From: a virus
Strand: one strand, 5' to 3'
Length of the DNA: 64,000 nucleotides
IMG/VR virus record: IMGVR_UViG_3300047462_000400
Coordinates: 19,051 to 83,050 of that record
Shown here: in pieces, positions 16,278 through 23,485 of the stretch
How positions within the stretch are numbered: the stretch's first letter is position 1
How the letters are laid out: each line of letters opens with the position of its first letter
Notes under the pieces: generated by a model
What the model saw: the letters and a program-made list of their open reading frames with translations, nothing else
The model's database searches: none
Told to the model about the DNA's origin: nothing
Made by a program: the position numbers and the translations under genes

Positions 16278-16535
16278 ATGGCGATGGACAAGAAAGAGCA
16301 GAAAGAGCTTTGGCTGGGCTTCGCGCGCGACGCCGCGAGCCGGTATCAGATGCCGGACGAGGTCGACAACGCGGACGAGCTGGTCGACGACATGATCGAG
16401 GTCGCGACCCAGTACGCCGACGGGATGCTCGACGAGATGGAGGAACGGTTCGGCGACAGCCGCGGGAGCTCGAGGCGCCGCTCCGGACGGGGCAAGCGCA
16501 GTCAGGGTTCCGAGGCGCGCGAAGGCGAGGACTGA
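16278..16535 (+). CDS. Small acidic protein upstream of the ParB-like gene
   Basis: 85 residues: KKEQKELWLGFARDAASRYQ, an acidic middle (DEVDNADELVDDMIEVATQY) and a basic Ser/Arg/Gly tail. GAAGGGAACACC precedes the ATG. It ends three bases before the ParB-like GTG, so the two are probably made together. Confidence 0.68.
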   Translation: MAMDKKEQKELWLGFARDAASRYQMPDEVDNADELVDDMIEVATQYADGMLDEMEERFGDSRGSSRRRSGRGKRSQGSEAREGED

Positions 16536-16538
16536 CCC

Positions 16539-17507
16539 GTGCCCAAAGCCTCCCGGGACGCGCTCAAGGCGAAGGGGAAACGCGACGCCTACATGTTCGA
16601 TCCGGACGACCTTGTCCTCGTCACGGACAAGAAGTCGCCGCTGTACGATGAGCGGGTCCACCTGCCGGTCGACATGGCGCTCGTCGCGAACATCGGGTTC
16701 GCGCCGGATGGCGTCCCGCTGGGGGTCATCAAGGCTTGCGTCGGCCGTCGGAATCCGGAGACCGGCAAGGTCGAGATAGTCGACGGCCGACAGCGGGTGA
16801 AGGCCACCCGGGAGGTCAACAAGCAGCGCAGGAAGGCGGGGCTGGAACCGATCTGGGTTCCGGTCCTCCTCGAGAGGGGGTCCAAGGATCACCGGCTCAT
16901 GGGCCTGCTCATCAGCGCGAACGGGTACCACCACGCGGAGACCGTGGAGGGGCTCGTTGACAAGGCGCACCGATACCTCCAGCTCGGTCGGGACGAAAAG
17001 GAGATCGCGATCCTCCTCGGCAAGAGCGAGTCCACGGTCAAGAACCTGATTGCGTTACTGGAGGCGCCCGCCGCCATCCGCAGTGCGGCCTTCGCGGGCA
17101 AGATCAGCGCGTCGGACGGGTACAAGCTTTCCAAGCTGGAGCCGGCGGACGCCAAGAAGAAGCTCGCGGAGCTCATGGAGCAAGCCCCGCGCACGCCTGG
17201 CAAGAAGCGCTCGAAGAACGCGAAGAAGGCCCGCGCCATCATGCGCGAGGGCAAGGAGACCAAGAGCCAGGAGAACGACGGGGCAGGCGCGGGTGGCGCA
17301 GCACCGGTGCCGCTTCCACGGCCCATCGCGCAGTTCGCCAAGGAGACCGCCCGCATCGAGGACTCCACCGCGGAGGCCATCGCCGCGTGGATCGACGCCA
17401 CCTGGAACGAGGTCGACCACAACTGGGACGGACCGCCCTCGGCCATCGCAGAACGGATCCGCAAGGGAGAGTGGCGTGAGCACCAGGCGAAGGCGGTCGG
17501 CGAGTGA
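16539..17507 (+). CDS. ParB/Spo0J-like DNA-binding protein
   Basis: 322 residues. The N-terminal ParB/sulfiredoxin-like region includes VDGRQRVKATREVNKQ near residue 82. A helix-turn-helix follows (KEIAILLGKSESTVKNLIAL near 150-170) and then the ParB-type AIRSAAFAGKISASDGYKL. The C-terminal third is basic and low in order. ParB proteins bind centromere-like sites and load along DNA. No ParA lies beside it, so its role may be in phage DNA organisation or transcription rather than partition. GTG start. Confidence 0.82.
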   Translation: MPKASRDALKAKGKRDAYMFDPDDLVLVTDKKSPLYDERVHLPVDMALVANIGFAPDGVPLGVIKACVGRRNPETGKVEIVDGRQRVKATREVNKQRRKAGLEPIWVPVLLERGSKDHRLMGLLISANGYHHAETVEGLVDKAHRYLQLGRDEKEIAILLGKSESTVKNLIALLEAPAAIRSAAFAGKISASDGYKLSKLEPADAKKKLAELMEQAPRTPGKKRSKNAKKARAIMREGKETKSQENDGAGAGGAAPVPLPRPIAQFAKETARIEDSTAEAIAAWIDATWNEVDHNWDGPPSAIAERIRKGEWREHQAKAVGE

Positions 17508-17695
17508 TCACCGACATCACTATCGCGGTGGTCGTCGTTATTCTGGCCTTCGGCATCTCGAAGCTATCGGCGCGTGGCGCGCGGCTCCGGCGCGACGACG
17601 AGATCCGCAGGCGGCTTGGCCTTCCGCCGAGGCCCGGCAGGGGCGCTGCAAGACGTGCGGAGGAGGTGCTGCGGCGACGAGGGGACATCCCGTGA
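17504..17695 (+). CDS. Small single-pass membrane protein
   Basis: 63 residues. A hydrophobic segment ITIAVVVVILAFGISKL at about 5-21 is followed by an Arg-rich cytosolic tail. GTG start overlapping the ParB-like gene by 4 bp. Holin-like in size but too basic to call. Confidence 0.6.
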   Translation: MITDITIAVVVVILAFGISKLSARGARLRRDDEIRRRLGLPPRPGRGAARRAEEVLRRRGDIP

Positions 17696-17778
17696 TCGCC
17701 GCCATCGTCATCGTGGCGGCCATCGTCGCGCTGCTCGGCACCGAGCGGGGGCCGTCCGCTCCCCGAGCGGGGCCGTGA
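17692..17778 (+). CDS. Mini membrane protein, 28 residues
   Basis: GTGA overlap with the preceding gene. The product is one hydrophobic stretch (IAAIVIVAAIVALLG) and a short tail. The exact overlap and clean frame suggest it is real despite its size. Confidence 0.5.
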   Translation: MIAAIVIVAAIVALLGTERGPSAPRAGP

Positions 17779-17787
17779 CCCGTACCG

Positions 17788-17949
17788 ATAGCGAATGCGC
17801 TCCACATCGGCGACGTCGTCCGCCACAAGCTGACCGGCATGGTGGGGAAGGTGGCCCGGTTCGCGCACGACGGCACGACCGACTTCTGGGCAGACAACGA
17901 GACGGGTCCGTACAAGCAAGCCGACTTCGAGCGGCTGCGGAAAGCGTGA
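17788..17949 (+). CDS. Small hypothetical protein lacking a normal start codon
   Basis: The frame reads ALHIGDVVRHKLTGMVGKVA, RFAHDGTTDFWADNETGP and QADFERLRK, a well-formed SH3-like small protein of a type common in phages. Before the conserved part no ATG, GTG or TTG occurs in frame; the nearest candidate is ATA at 17788. Either ATA is used, an ATG mutated, or synthesis starts at the internal ATG 17839. Confidence 0.5.
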   Translation: MANALHIGDVVRHKLTGMVGKVARFAHDGTTDFWADNETGPYKQADFERLRKA

Positions 17950-17956
17950 GGAGACG

Positions 17957-18967
17957 ATGGAAGTGTTCCAGACGAAGCGATTGACGATCCCGGCTGCCGA
18001 GGAGCTCTTGGGGCTCTACTTCCCCGTGCTCGACCACGGGTACGTCGCGCTCGTCGACTACATGGGCGGCGACGCAGCCATCGACCAGGCTGCGCGGACC
18101 TCCTACGGCGCCGGCACCCGGAAGGTGAGCGAGCGGCGGGGCCTACTCCGAACGCTCAAACGCAACGCGCACACGAGCCCGTACGAGATGGTGGAGCTCA
18201 AGTTCCACTGCGCGATGCCCATCTTCGTCGCGCGGCAGTGGGTCCGACACCGGACCGCCAACCTGAACGAATACTCGGCGCGGTACTCGGTGCTGCCGAT
18301 GCTCTTCTACGTCCCCGACCAGCTCGTCGTCGGCAAGCAGTCGGTCAACAACAAGCAGGGGCGCGGCGCTGCGCTCGATGCCGAGCAGTTCGAGCAGTAC
18401 CTGGAGTCGGTTCACCTCGCCTACGAGGCGGCGCAGGCCGAGTACGAGAAGCAGGTCCGGATGGGGGTCGCGCGGGAGACCGCGCGCGGTGTCCTACCGG
18501 TGACGACGTATACCCAGTGGTACTGGAAGATTGACCTCCACAACCTCTCGCACTTCCTGGGCCTGCGCTGCGATGCGCACGCGCAGCTCGAGATCCGGGT
18601 CTACGCCGACATCCTGGCCGCCATGGTGAAGCGGCTCGCCCCCGAGTCGTTTGAGGCGTGGGTCGACTACGAGTTCGCGGGGTGCCGAATGAGCCGGATG
18701 GAGCTCGGGATCCTGCGCAAGCTCGTACTAGCCAACCTGGAGGACGCGAGCATCATCCCGAACCCGCACGGTCCGCTTATCGACGTGGCGAGCATGCAGT
18801 CGGGATTCGGACTCTCGAAACGCGAGGTGGACGAATTCCTGGTGAAGCTCTCCCGTCCAACAGTGGTGCCGTCCTTCGACCTCGACCTCGCCGCCGCGAA
18901 GTCGCCCGAGTTCTTCGCGGAGAAGTGGGAGAAGGCCGTACCAACGGTCGACCGAGTGCCCGCATGA
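17957..18967 (+). CDS. thyX: Flavin-dependent thymidylate synthase ThyX
   Basis: 336 residues. The signature RHRTANLNEYS (RHR-x7-S) lies near residue 97, followed by ARYSVLP. Upstream AARTSYGAGTRKVSERRG and downstream TTYTQWYWKIDLHNLSHFL also fit the family. ThyX converts dUMP to dTMP using FAD, NADPH and methylenetetrahydrofolate. In a phage it supplies thymidine for replication. It is longer than many ThyX proteins (~220-250), mainly at the C-terminus. ATG preceded by GAGGAGACG. Confidence 0.95.
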   Translation: MEVFQTKRLTIPAAEELLGLYFPVLDHGYVALVDYMGGDAAIDQAARTSYGAGTRKVSERRGLLRTLKRNAHTSPYEMVELKFHCAMPIFVARQWVRHRTANLNEYSARYSVLPMLFYVPDQLVVGKQSVNNKQGRGAALDAEQFEQYLESVHLAYEAAQAEYEKQVRMGVARETARGVLPVTTYTQWYWKIDLHNLSHFLGLRCDAHAQLEIRVYADILAAMVKRLAPESFEAWVDYEFAGCRMSRMELGILRKLVLANLEDASIIPNPHGPLIDVASMQSGFGLSKREVDEFLVKLSRPTVVPSFDLDLAAAKSPEFFAEKWEKAVPTVDRVPA

Positions 18968-19131
18968 CCAGGAAGTTGTGGCTGATCTGGGCAGTCGGCA
19001 GCGCCGTGCAGCTTGCGTGCAGCTCGGTACAGCTCGTGCTCGGCCACTACGCGCTCGGCGCTGCCATGGTGGTCGTATCCATGGCGGTGATGGTCCTGAC
19101 GTTCAGGCTGGTCAAGTTGGGGAGTCGTCAT
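18964..19131 (+). pseudogene. Small membrane protein gene interrupted by the 1.3-kb element
   Basis: ATG overlaps the thyX stop. The product has two hydrophobic segments (LWLIWAVGSAVQLACSSVQL and LGAAMVVVSMAVMVLTF) and reaches LVKLGSRH at the insertion point. Joining left flank to right flank at the 9-bp duplication restores GGG TAA, so the intact protein would be 57 residues ending KLGSRHG. As it stands the frame runs on into the element without a stop as far as 20085, fusing the membrane part to the HsdS-like protein. Confidence 0.75.
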
Positions 19132-19150
19132 GGCTTTGCCCAAGAAAGGC
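19132..19150 (+). repeat. Left terminal inverted repeat of the element
   Basis: GGCTTTGCCCAAGAAAGGC, a perfect 19-bp inverted match to 20423-20441, directly after the left AGTCGTCAT target copy. Confidence 0.85.
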
Positions 19151-19161
19151 CCCCGATGCCT

Positions 19162-19201
19162 GATTTGCTAGGCAGGTGCCCGAATTCTTGGGCAGCCCAC
19201 C
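19162..19201 (+). repeat. Left subterminal 20-bp repeats
   Basis: Two degenerate 20-bp units (GATTTGCTAGGCAGGTGCCC and GAATTCTTGGGCAGCCCACC) with the same period and core as the units at the right end. Confidence 0.6.
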
Positions 19202-19275
19202 CGGGCGCGGAACCTGAGGCGAACGCGAGTCGACGCGGCGCGAGCCCGTGGCACGCTTCGGGATGCGGCGCGGCC

Positions 19276-20085
19276 ATGCTCGACGCCGACTTCGATCGCG
19301 TGCTCGGCGAGTTCAGAGCCTCCAAGGCTGTGCGCGATGTCGGGTGGGCGACAGATGGCGCCGCGGTGGACCCGGCCTACAAGGCGGGCCGCACGGTACG
19401 GATCCGCGACGTCCTGGCGCGGGACGACCTGTCGATTGACCCGAAGCGATGGTCCGACCGCTGCATGCGGGCCCGGGAGGCTGTGGCCAAGGCACCGCAC
19501 TTCAAACTCGGAGACGTGCTCGATGTCATCCCCGAGGTCGGCTCGCGCGGCATCGTTCCCTCTGCCGAGTACAAATACATCGCGATCGAGCAGATGTCGG
19601 ACGGTGGTGGGACGCCGATCCCGATGCGAGGATGGGAACTGCCCGACCGCGCCAAGCACGAGGCCAAGCCCGGAGACATTTTCGTTGGTGGCATCTGGTC
19701 CAGCGTGGAGACGTGGTTCGTCGCAAGCGGCGACTGCTCATCGCTCCGGGTGACGAACGGCTGCCTTCGCCTTCGGATGAAGGCTGACAGGGCCGACTAC
19801 CTTACCGATGTGCTCGCCGGGCTGAGCACGGAGACGTACCGCATCCAGGCGCGCGCCTTCTGCACTGGGTCGGACGGCCTCGCGGACCTTGCGGGCGAGG
19901 ATCTACTCGACATCGTGCTCCCGCGCGTTACCGACGCCGACGCGCGCCGGGCGCTCAAGCCAATGGTGGACGCCCTGCTCTCCGGTCGGCAGACGGTAGC
20001 GGCGGCGGTCGCCCAGCTCGTGAGGGACGGCAAGATGGCGGGCACTCCCGTCGCGCCACGGTCGAGCCACATGGTGCAGGTGTAG
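19276..20085 (+). CDS. Truncated HsdS-like type I restriction specificity protein
   Basis: 269 residues from ATG 19276. The N-terminal part ends like a first target-recognition domain (RDDLSIDPKRWSDR), followed by a spacer helix (RAREAVAKAP). A second recognition domain then runs from FKLGDVLDVIPEVG through YKYIAIEQMS, PDRAKHEAKPGDIFVGGI, LRVTNGCLRLR to EDLLDIVLPRVTD. Most of a normal first domain is missing. HsdS chooses the DNA site for HsdM/HsdR, and neither is present in the window. It could redirect a host enzyme, be a methylase partner, or be inert cargo. Assigned by pattern memory, not search. Confidence 0.65.
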   Translation: MLDADFDRVLGEFRASKAVRDVGWATDGAAVDPAYKAGRTVRIRDVLARDDLSIDPKRWSDRCMRAREAVAKAPHFKLGDVLDVIPEVGSRGIVPSAEYKYIAIEQMSDGGGTPIPMRGWELPDRAKHEAKPGDIFVGGIWSSVETWFVASGDCSSLRVTNGCLRLRMKADRADYLTDVLAGLSTETYRIQARAFCTGSDGLADLAGEDLLDIVLPRVTDADARRALKPMVDALLSGRQTVAAAVAQLVRDGKMAGTPVAPRSSHMVQV

Positions 20086-20133
20086 CCGTGCAGGTGGCGG
20101 ACAGCGTGCCGCCGCCGAGAAAGAGGTAAGGCC

Positions 20134-20385
20134 ATGGCCGACGAATTCGACGAGATCGAAGTGATGATCGTCGCCGGGGACATAGCGGGCGCGGCGCAGC
20201 GGATCGGCGACCTTGCCGAGAAGCTAGACCGACGGGTAAACGAGCGGTTGCGAGCGGTCCAGACCGAATACGAGGCCGCTGTGGCCGCCGGAAAGCGAGA
20301 CGCTCAAGACGAGGCGAACCGGCAGGCCCAGGAATCGCTGTCCGGCCTCTTGGGCAAGCTGCGCAACCTCAAGGCATTCCTGTGA
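20134..20385 (+). CDS. Small helical cargo protein of the element
   Basis: 83 residues, acidic then helical (VMIVAGDIAGAAQRIGDLAE, EYEAAVAAGKRDAQDEANRQ). AGAGGTAAGGCC precedes the ATG. It stops one base before the right subterminal repeats begin. No family recognised; it could be a partner of the HsdS-like protein. Confidence 0.65.
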   Translation: MADEFDEIEVMIVAGDIAGAAQRIGDLAEKLDRRVNERLRAVQTEYEAAVAAGKRDAQDEANRQAQESLSGLLGKLRNLKAFL

Positions 20386-20441
20386 GAATTGTTGGGCAGC
20401 CCGTCGAATTGGTGGGCAACCGGCCTTTCTTGGGCAAAGCC
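20386..20441 (+). repeat. Right subterminal 20-bp tandem repeats
   Basis: Three units in register: GAATTGTTGGGCAGCCCGTC, GAATTGGTGGGCAACCGGCC, then TTTCTTGGGCAAAGCC, which merges with the right inverted end. The shared core is a TTGGGCA-type motif. Confidence 0.7.
20423..20441 (-). repeat. Right terminal inverted repeat of the element
   Basis: GCCTTTCTTGGGCAAAGCC, exact reverse complement of 19132-19150, directly followed by the right AGTCGTCAT copy. Confidence 0.85.
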
Positions 20442-20448
20442 AGTCGTC

Positions 20449-20581
20449 ATGGGTAATTCCGGCTGCAAGCATCCTGAAGAGGGAGTGGAGGAGCTCCAGC
20501 GAGGCCATCGACGCGGGGGAGTGCAACAAGTACAAGTGTCCACATTGCGGCCACGTCACTCGGATCGAGTGGCCCGACTGA
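20449..20581 (+). pseudogene. Zinc-ribbon gene at the insertion edge, with a frameshift
   Basis: The frame from ATG 20449 reads MGNSGCKHPEEGVEELQ. Sensible coding then continues in another frame as AIDAGECNKYKCPHCGHVTR, IEWPD, stop 20579. The join is near GAGGCCATC (about 20500). The C..H and CPHC pairs make a typical small phage zinc protein of about 45 residues. The indel is separate from the insertion, which lies at its very start codon. Confidence 0.55.
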
Positions 20582-20594
20582 GGAGGATTCCCCG

Positions 20595-20957
20595 ATGAGT
20601 GACGAGAAGCAGAAGGTCAGGGACATGATCCGCAAGGCGCTCGACGAGCGGACGCCCGAGCAGGAGCGGATCGTCACCGCGTTCAAGGCGCTTGCGTGGA
20701 TCGTGAAGTACGACCTTATCCCCGATGACGACGTGACGGCCAGGCGGGCTGGTCGAGCTGCATCGTTCATCGACATGGCTACCGACCCCAACCTGGTGGA
20801 CAACGTCGTCGCGCGCGCCGAGAAGATGGCGAACGGGTTCGTCCGACTGACGGACATCGCACGGAAGATCACCGGCGTAGCGGAAGGCCGTGGTGACCGT
20901 GGTGATGGTGGTGGTCGTGGTGAGGGGGGTCGCCGGCGACGGCGAAACTCCCGATGA
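20595..20957 (+). CDS. Hypothetical protein, 120 residues
   Basis: A helical domain (KQKVRDMIRKALDERTPEQE, FKALAWIVKYDLIPDDDV, ARAEKMANGFVRLTDIA) is followed by a low-complexity Gly/Arg tail from GGTGAC/GGTGGT DNA repeats. GAGGAGGA precedes the ATG. The stop overlaps the next gene. Confidence 0.7.
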   Translation: MSDEKQKVRDMIRKALDERTPEQERIVTAFKALAWIVKYDLIPDDDVTARRAGRAASFIDMATDPNLVDNVVARAEKMANGFVRLTDIARKITGVAEGRGDRGDGGGRGEGGRRRRRNSR

Positions 20958-21295
20958 CCTGGACCGTCTGGATTGGGCTCAAGCTCATCGAGCTCGTGCT
21001 GGTCACGCAGTTCGCGTGGTACATGCGAACGGTTCGGCGGAGCGCGAGCGAGCTCACCGAGGTGGTGGAGACGGTTCGACCCGCTCCGTATCGCGAACCA
21101 GCCATTAGGCTGGAGCTGCCGGATGATGACGTCGAGACGACTATGACCGTCGACCGCGGACGTTGGAAAGCCACGGTGGCCGCGCTCGACACCATGGAGT
21201 GGCAGCGTGACAAGCTCCGCGACGCTCTCGAGACCATCATCGCGGCCGATGCCGACGGGCCGGTCTCGCGGAAGAGCAGCAGCCGTTCGCGCTGA
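20954..21295 (+). CDS. Membrane-anchored hypothetical protein
   Basis: 113 residues. An N-terminal hydrophobic segment (WIGLKLIELVLVTQFAWYM) is followed by a charged region with a helix (DTMEWQRDKLRDALETIIA). A coiled-coil tail on a membrane anchor resembles an inner-membrane spanin or other lysis accessory, but this is not proven. Confidence 0.6.
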   Translation: MTWTVWIGLKLIELVLVTQFAWYMRTVRRSASELTEVVETVRPAPYREPAIRLELPDDDVETTMTVDRGRWKATVAALDTMEWQRDKLRDALETIIAADADGPVSRKSSSRSR

Positions 21296-21313
21296 ACCCC
21301 AAGCTCGAGGAAC

Positions 21314-21457
21314 ATGATCGAGCGCAGCCTCCTCACGAACAGTCCGTACAACTGCGGCGCGCGGCAGTGCCCCGGGCATCCCGAGCTGACGATTACCAAG
21401 CGCGGCGCGTGGCTCGCGGACGTCGTGCGCAACCTCTCGAGGCTGCCGGCCCTATGA
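21314..21457 (+). CDS. Small Cys/His protein, 47 residues
   Basis: Reads NSPYNCGARQCPGHPELT, then GAWLADVVRNLSRL. ATG preceded by GAGGAAC; the stop overlaps the next ATG. A mini zinc site is possible. Confidence 0.55.
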   Translation: MIERSLLTNSPYNCGARQCPGHPELTITKRGAWLADVVRNLSRLPAL

Positions 21458-21774
21458 CCATCGAAGATCGGTTCCAGCGGCTCCGGGACGCCGGCGTCGA
21501 CATCGAGGAGCTTCGCGCGAACGGGGAGGCGGCCGTGCGTGCGGCGACCCCGATGAACTGGGACGCGCTTCTGGTCCGAAGCCCCTGGTCGGAGTGGGAG
21601 TGTCCGGTCCCCGCGTGCGGATGCGAGATCACGCCAGAGAACATCGGTATGGCCGTCCTCACGAAGCGTCTCGAGCGCCCGCGCACGCTGCTCTTCGTGC
21701 TGGCAGTCGTCTGCGAGGACTGCGCGGAGGACTCCGACCGGCTCAACATCCTCTCCGTGCTGACGTTCCAGTGA
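21454..21774 (+). CDS. Small protein with two Cys pairs
   Basis: 106 residues. Helical start (EDRFQRLRDAGVDIEELRAN), then ECPVPACGCEITPENIGMAV and VVCEDCAEDSDRLN. Ligand spacing fits a zinc ribbon split by about 30 residues. ATGA overlap start. Confidence 0.68.
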   Translation: MTIEDRFQRLRDAGVDIEELRANGEAAVRAATPMNWDALLVRSPWSEWECPVPACGCEITPENIGMAVLTKRLERPRTLLFVLAVVCEDCAEDSDRLNILSVLTFQ

Positions 21775-21806
21775 GCTGCGCGGGGAGCGTGGTAGGCTCC
21801 CGGCCC

Positions 21807-22310
21807 ATGTCCATCGCCGCTCGCCTCCTCGCTCTCGCCGTGACCACCATGTCCGCTGCCGCCGGGACGTTCGCGCTCGGGGCCGCGACGACGGACTGCA
21901 CGCCGCCGGCAGTGCCGACGAGTGCCATCGCCATCGCGCAGGGGGTTGCGCAGACGGCGACGAACGTTATCGCGGACGCCCAGACCCTCTGGCCTGTCGT
22001 CTACACGACCATCCCCGCCGCCCAGCAGGCTGGCGCGCAGAAGGCGTACGACGAGGCGATATTCACGGCGAACCATGCCCTGCTCGCGCTCGACGACACC
22101 ATCGCCGCCGCCATCGCCGCGAACAGCCCGAATCCGGACTTCACGGCGGTCTACAGTTCACTCGCCGACGCCGTGGGGCAAGTTGTCGCCATCGTCCAGC
22201 AGTTCACGGGTAGTGCGGCGCCGGTTGTCGCGCGGACCGATGTAGGAGTCGACGTCGTGGCCGACATGAACGCCGCGCTCAGCCGCCTGAAGGCTGTCGC
22301 GAAGAAGTGA
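21807..22310 (+). CDS. Exported hypothetical protein
   Basis: 167 residues. A signal-peptide-like N-terminus (MSIAARLLALAVTTMSAAAG) is followed by TTDCTPPAVP and an Ala-rich helical domain. The Cys near residue 31 is not in a classical lipobox. Likely periplasmic; a role at lysis or in host envelope modification is possible. It follows the previous gene by 32 bp. Confidence 0.65.
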   Translation: MSIAARLLALAVTTMSAAAGTFALGAATTDCTPPAVPTSAIAIAQGVAQTATNVIADAQTLWPVVYTTIPAAQQAGAQKAYDEAIFTANHALLALDDTIAAAIAANSPNPDFTAVYSSLADAVGQVVAIVQQFTGSAAPVVARTDVGVDVVADMNAALSRLKAVAKK

Positions 22311-22594
22311 ACATGGACCACCTCTTGGCGGACGCCCGGCACGAGCTCGCCCACAAGACGCGCCAGGACGTCGACCGGGAGACTGCGTGGAAGTGGGCCG
22401 CGCGGGCGGTCGCGGCGTACCAACGGAGCCAGCACTCCACCGATCCCTTGAGGGATGCCATGAGCTGGATCCGTGACGCGCAGGACTACTACCACGAGGC
22501 CATCGAGCACGCGGCGCTCGCGGACCACTCTGGGGAGGTGCTGCGGGTGGTCCGGGAGTGGATTCACCGGCACGTCCCGCGCGGCGCGCTGTAG
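22307..22594 (+). CDS. Helical hypothetical protein, 95 residues
   Basis: Starts at a GTG overlapping the previous stop. HELAHKTRQDVDRETAWKWA, AVAAYQRSQHSTDPLRDAMS and ALADHSGEVLRVVREWI are amphipathic helices. Last gene of the 12.4-22.6 kb operon. Confidence 0.68.
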   Translation: MNMDHLLADARHELAHKTRQDVDRETAWKWAARAVAAYQRSQHSTDPLRDAMSWIRDAQDYYHEAIEHAALADHSGEVLRVVREWIHRHVPRGAL

Positions 22595-22597
22595 CTC

Positions 22598-22625
22598 GGT
22601 TGCGCGCGGCGTAGTACGTCGTATA
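22598..22625 (+). promoter_or_regulatory. Candidate promoter after the operon end
   Basis: TTGCGC and TATACC are 16 bp apart, 8 bp before an ATG that opens only an 18-codon frame. It may have served the gene now degraded downstream. Confidence 0.35.
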
Positions 22626-22658
22626 CCTTCGTCATGACCGCATACGTTGTGAGGTGCC

Positions 22659-23213
22659 TTATGCGGCGTCCAGCTCGGCGCCGCGCTTGACCGTCAATCC
22701 GCCGAGGAGATCGGCGAACGGTGGCGGAGCTCTGGTGAGCACGCCCGCGATCCATGCAGGATCCTCGTAGAGGAACGGCCCGACATCGAGACGCCCGTTG
22801 TCGTGCCGCGGACCCGCGCGCCGGTGAGGATTCGCGCCCCACCCGCTCGAAAGGCGAAGCCGCGCGCGGTTGTGCCACCGCTCCCGAAGGGCCTTCGGCG
22901 GTACCCGTCGAAAGCCGTGCGGCGGGCCGTGTATGAACGCGACGGCTGGCGATGCCGGTACTGCGGGCGAGAGTGCGTCGTCCGGACGCTCGACCACCGA
23001 GCGTCGCGCCCACATCACGAACGTGAAAGCGACGGCGCAGTACGCCTCGGGCGAAGTGAACCTTGAGGTCACTGCCGTCGGTCAGTGCCCGCACGACGGG
23101 ATAGAGCTTGTAGACCGCACGAGCGGGCCAGAGCAGCGCCTACGAGCCCAAGGTCGAAGCGGCGAGCTTCGACCCGGAAGTAGGGGGTCGCCGCACTACC
23201 AGATCACGTCGTA
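22659..23213 (-). pseudogene. Degraded leftward gene, pieces in several frames
   Basis: Good coding runs leftward in three blocks: TPYFRVEARRFDLGLVGAAL (frame 1), then YKLYPVVRALTDGSDLKVHF and ARGVLRRRF (frame 2), and finally VGPFLYEDPAWIAGVLT and FADLLGGLTVKRGAELDAA (frame 3, ends 22659). The blocks fit one protein with at least two indels, or a gene split by the HNH-like fragment on the other strand. No known function. Confidence 0.4.
22803..23066 (+). pseudogene. HNH endonuclease-like fragment
   Basis: The frame includes LRRYPSKAVRRAVYERDGW, RCRYCGRECV and RTLDHRASRPHH. These match the first half of an HNH domain (RxxVYxRDGxxCxYCG, then LDH). The second Cys pair and the NxxxxCxxCN part are missing. 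A homing-type nuclease remnant inside the degraded leftward gene is one reading; a chance antisense frame is the other. Confidence 0.4.
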
Positions 23214-23483
23214 GTGCACGTGAACGTCGAACCCGTTCGGGTTACTGAGCACGAGGACCCATTCTCTGCCGCCGTCCGGCGTGAAGCGGATGGCCCCTTG
23301 TCGCATGCGCCTCGCCTCGTAGTAGTCGAAGTCTCCGTCAACGGCGTACGCATCCAGCTCATCCGCCGGCATGGCCCAGGCATCCACGATCCAGTCCGCG
23401 TCGATCACGACTTCGACCAATCGGGGGAGCCGCGGAGCCGTAAAGGAAATTGAGACCCATTCCTCGGGACCAAGTCGCTCCAT
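23196..23483 (-). CDS. Hypothetical protein, 95 residues
   Basis: MERLGPEEWVSISFTAPRLP, VVIDADWIVDAWAMPADELD, FDYYEARRMRQGAIRF, EWVLVLSNPNGFDV: a well-formed beta-rich domain. Starts three bases after the upstream lipoprotein gene and is probably coupled to it. Confidence 0.7.
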   Translation of the reverse strand: MERLGPEEWVSISFTAPRLPRLVEVVIDADWIVDAWAMPADELDAYAVDGDFDYYEARRMRQGAIRFTPDGGREWVLVLSNPNGFDVHVHYDVIW

Positions 23484-23485
23484 TG

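Larger units (their letters stand above)
19132..20441. mobile_element. Transposon-like element with 19-bp inverted ends and 9-bp target duplication
   Basis: The left end GGCTTTGCCCAAGAAAGGC (19132-19150) is the exact reverse complement of the right end (20423-20441). AGTCGTCAT flanks both sides (19123-19131 and 20442-20450). Removing the 1310 bp plus one AGTCGTCAT restores the upstream gene's stop codon and the start of the downstream gene. Inside are an HsdS-like gene and an 83-residue gene but no transposase, so it would need one in trans. Subterminal 20-bp repeats near both ends look like transposase-binding sites. Confidence 0.85.

Noticed and set aside
22754-22936. Short + strand frames of 60 to 114 codons around 22754-23214
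   Set aside because: Shifted reads of the same DNA without binding sites; only the HNH-like frame carries a motif.
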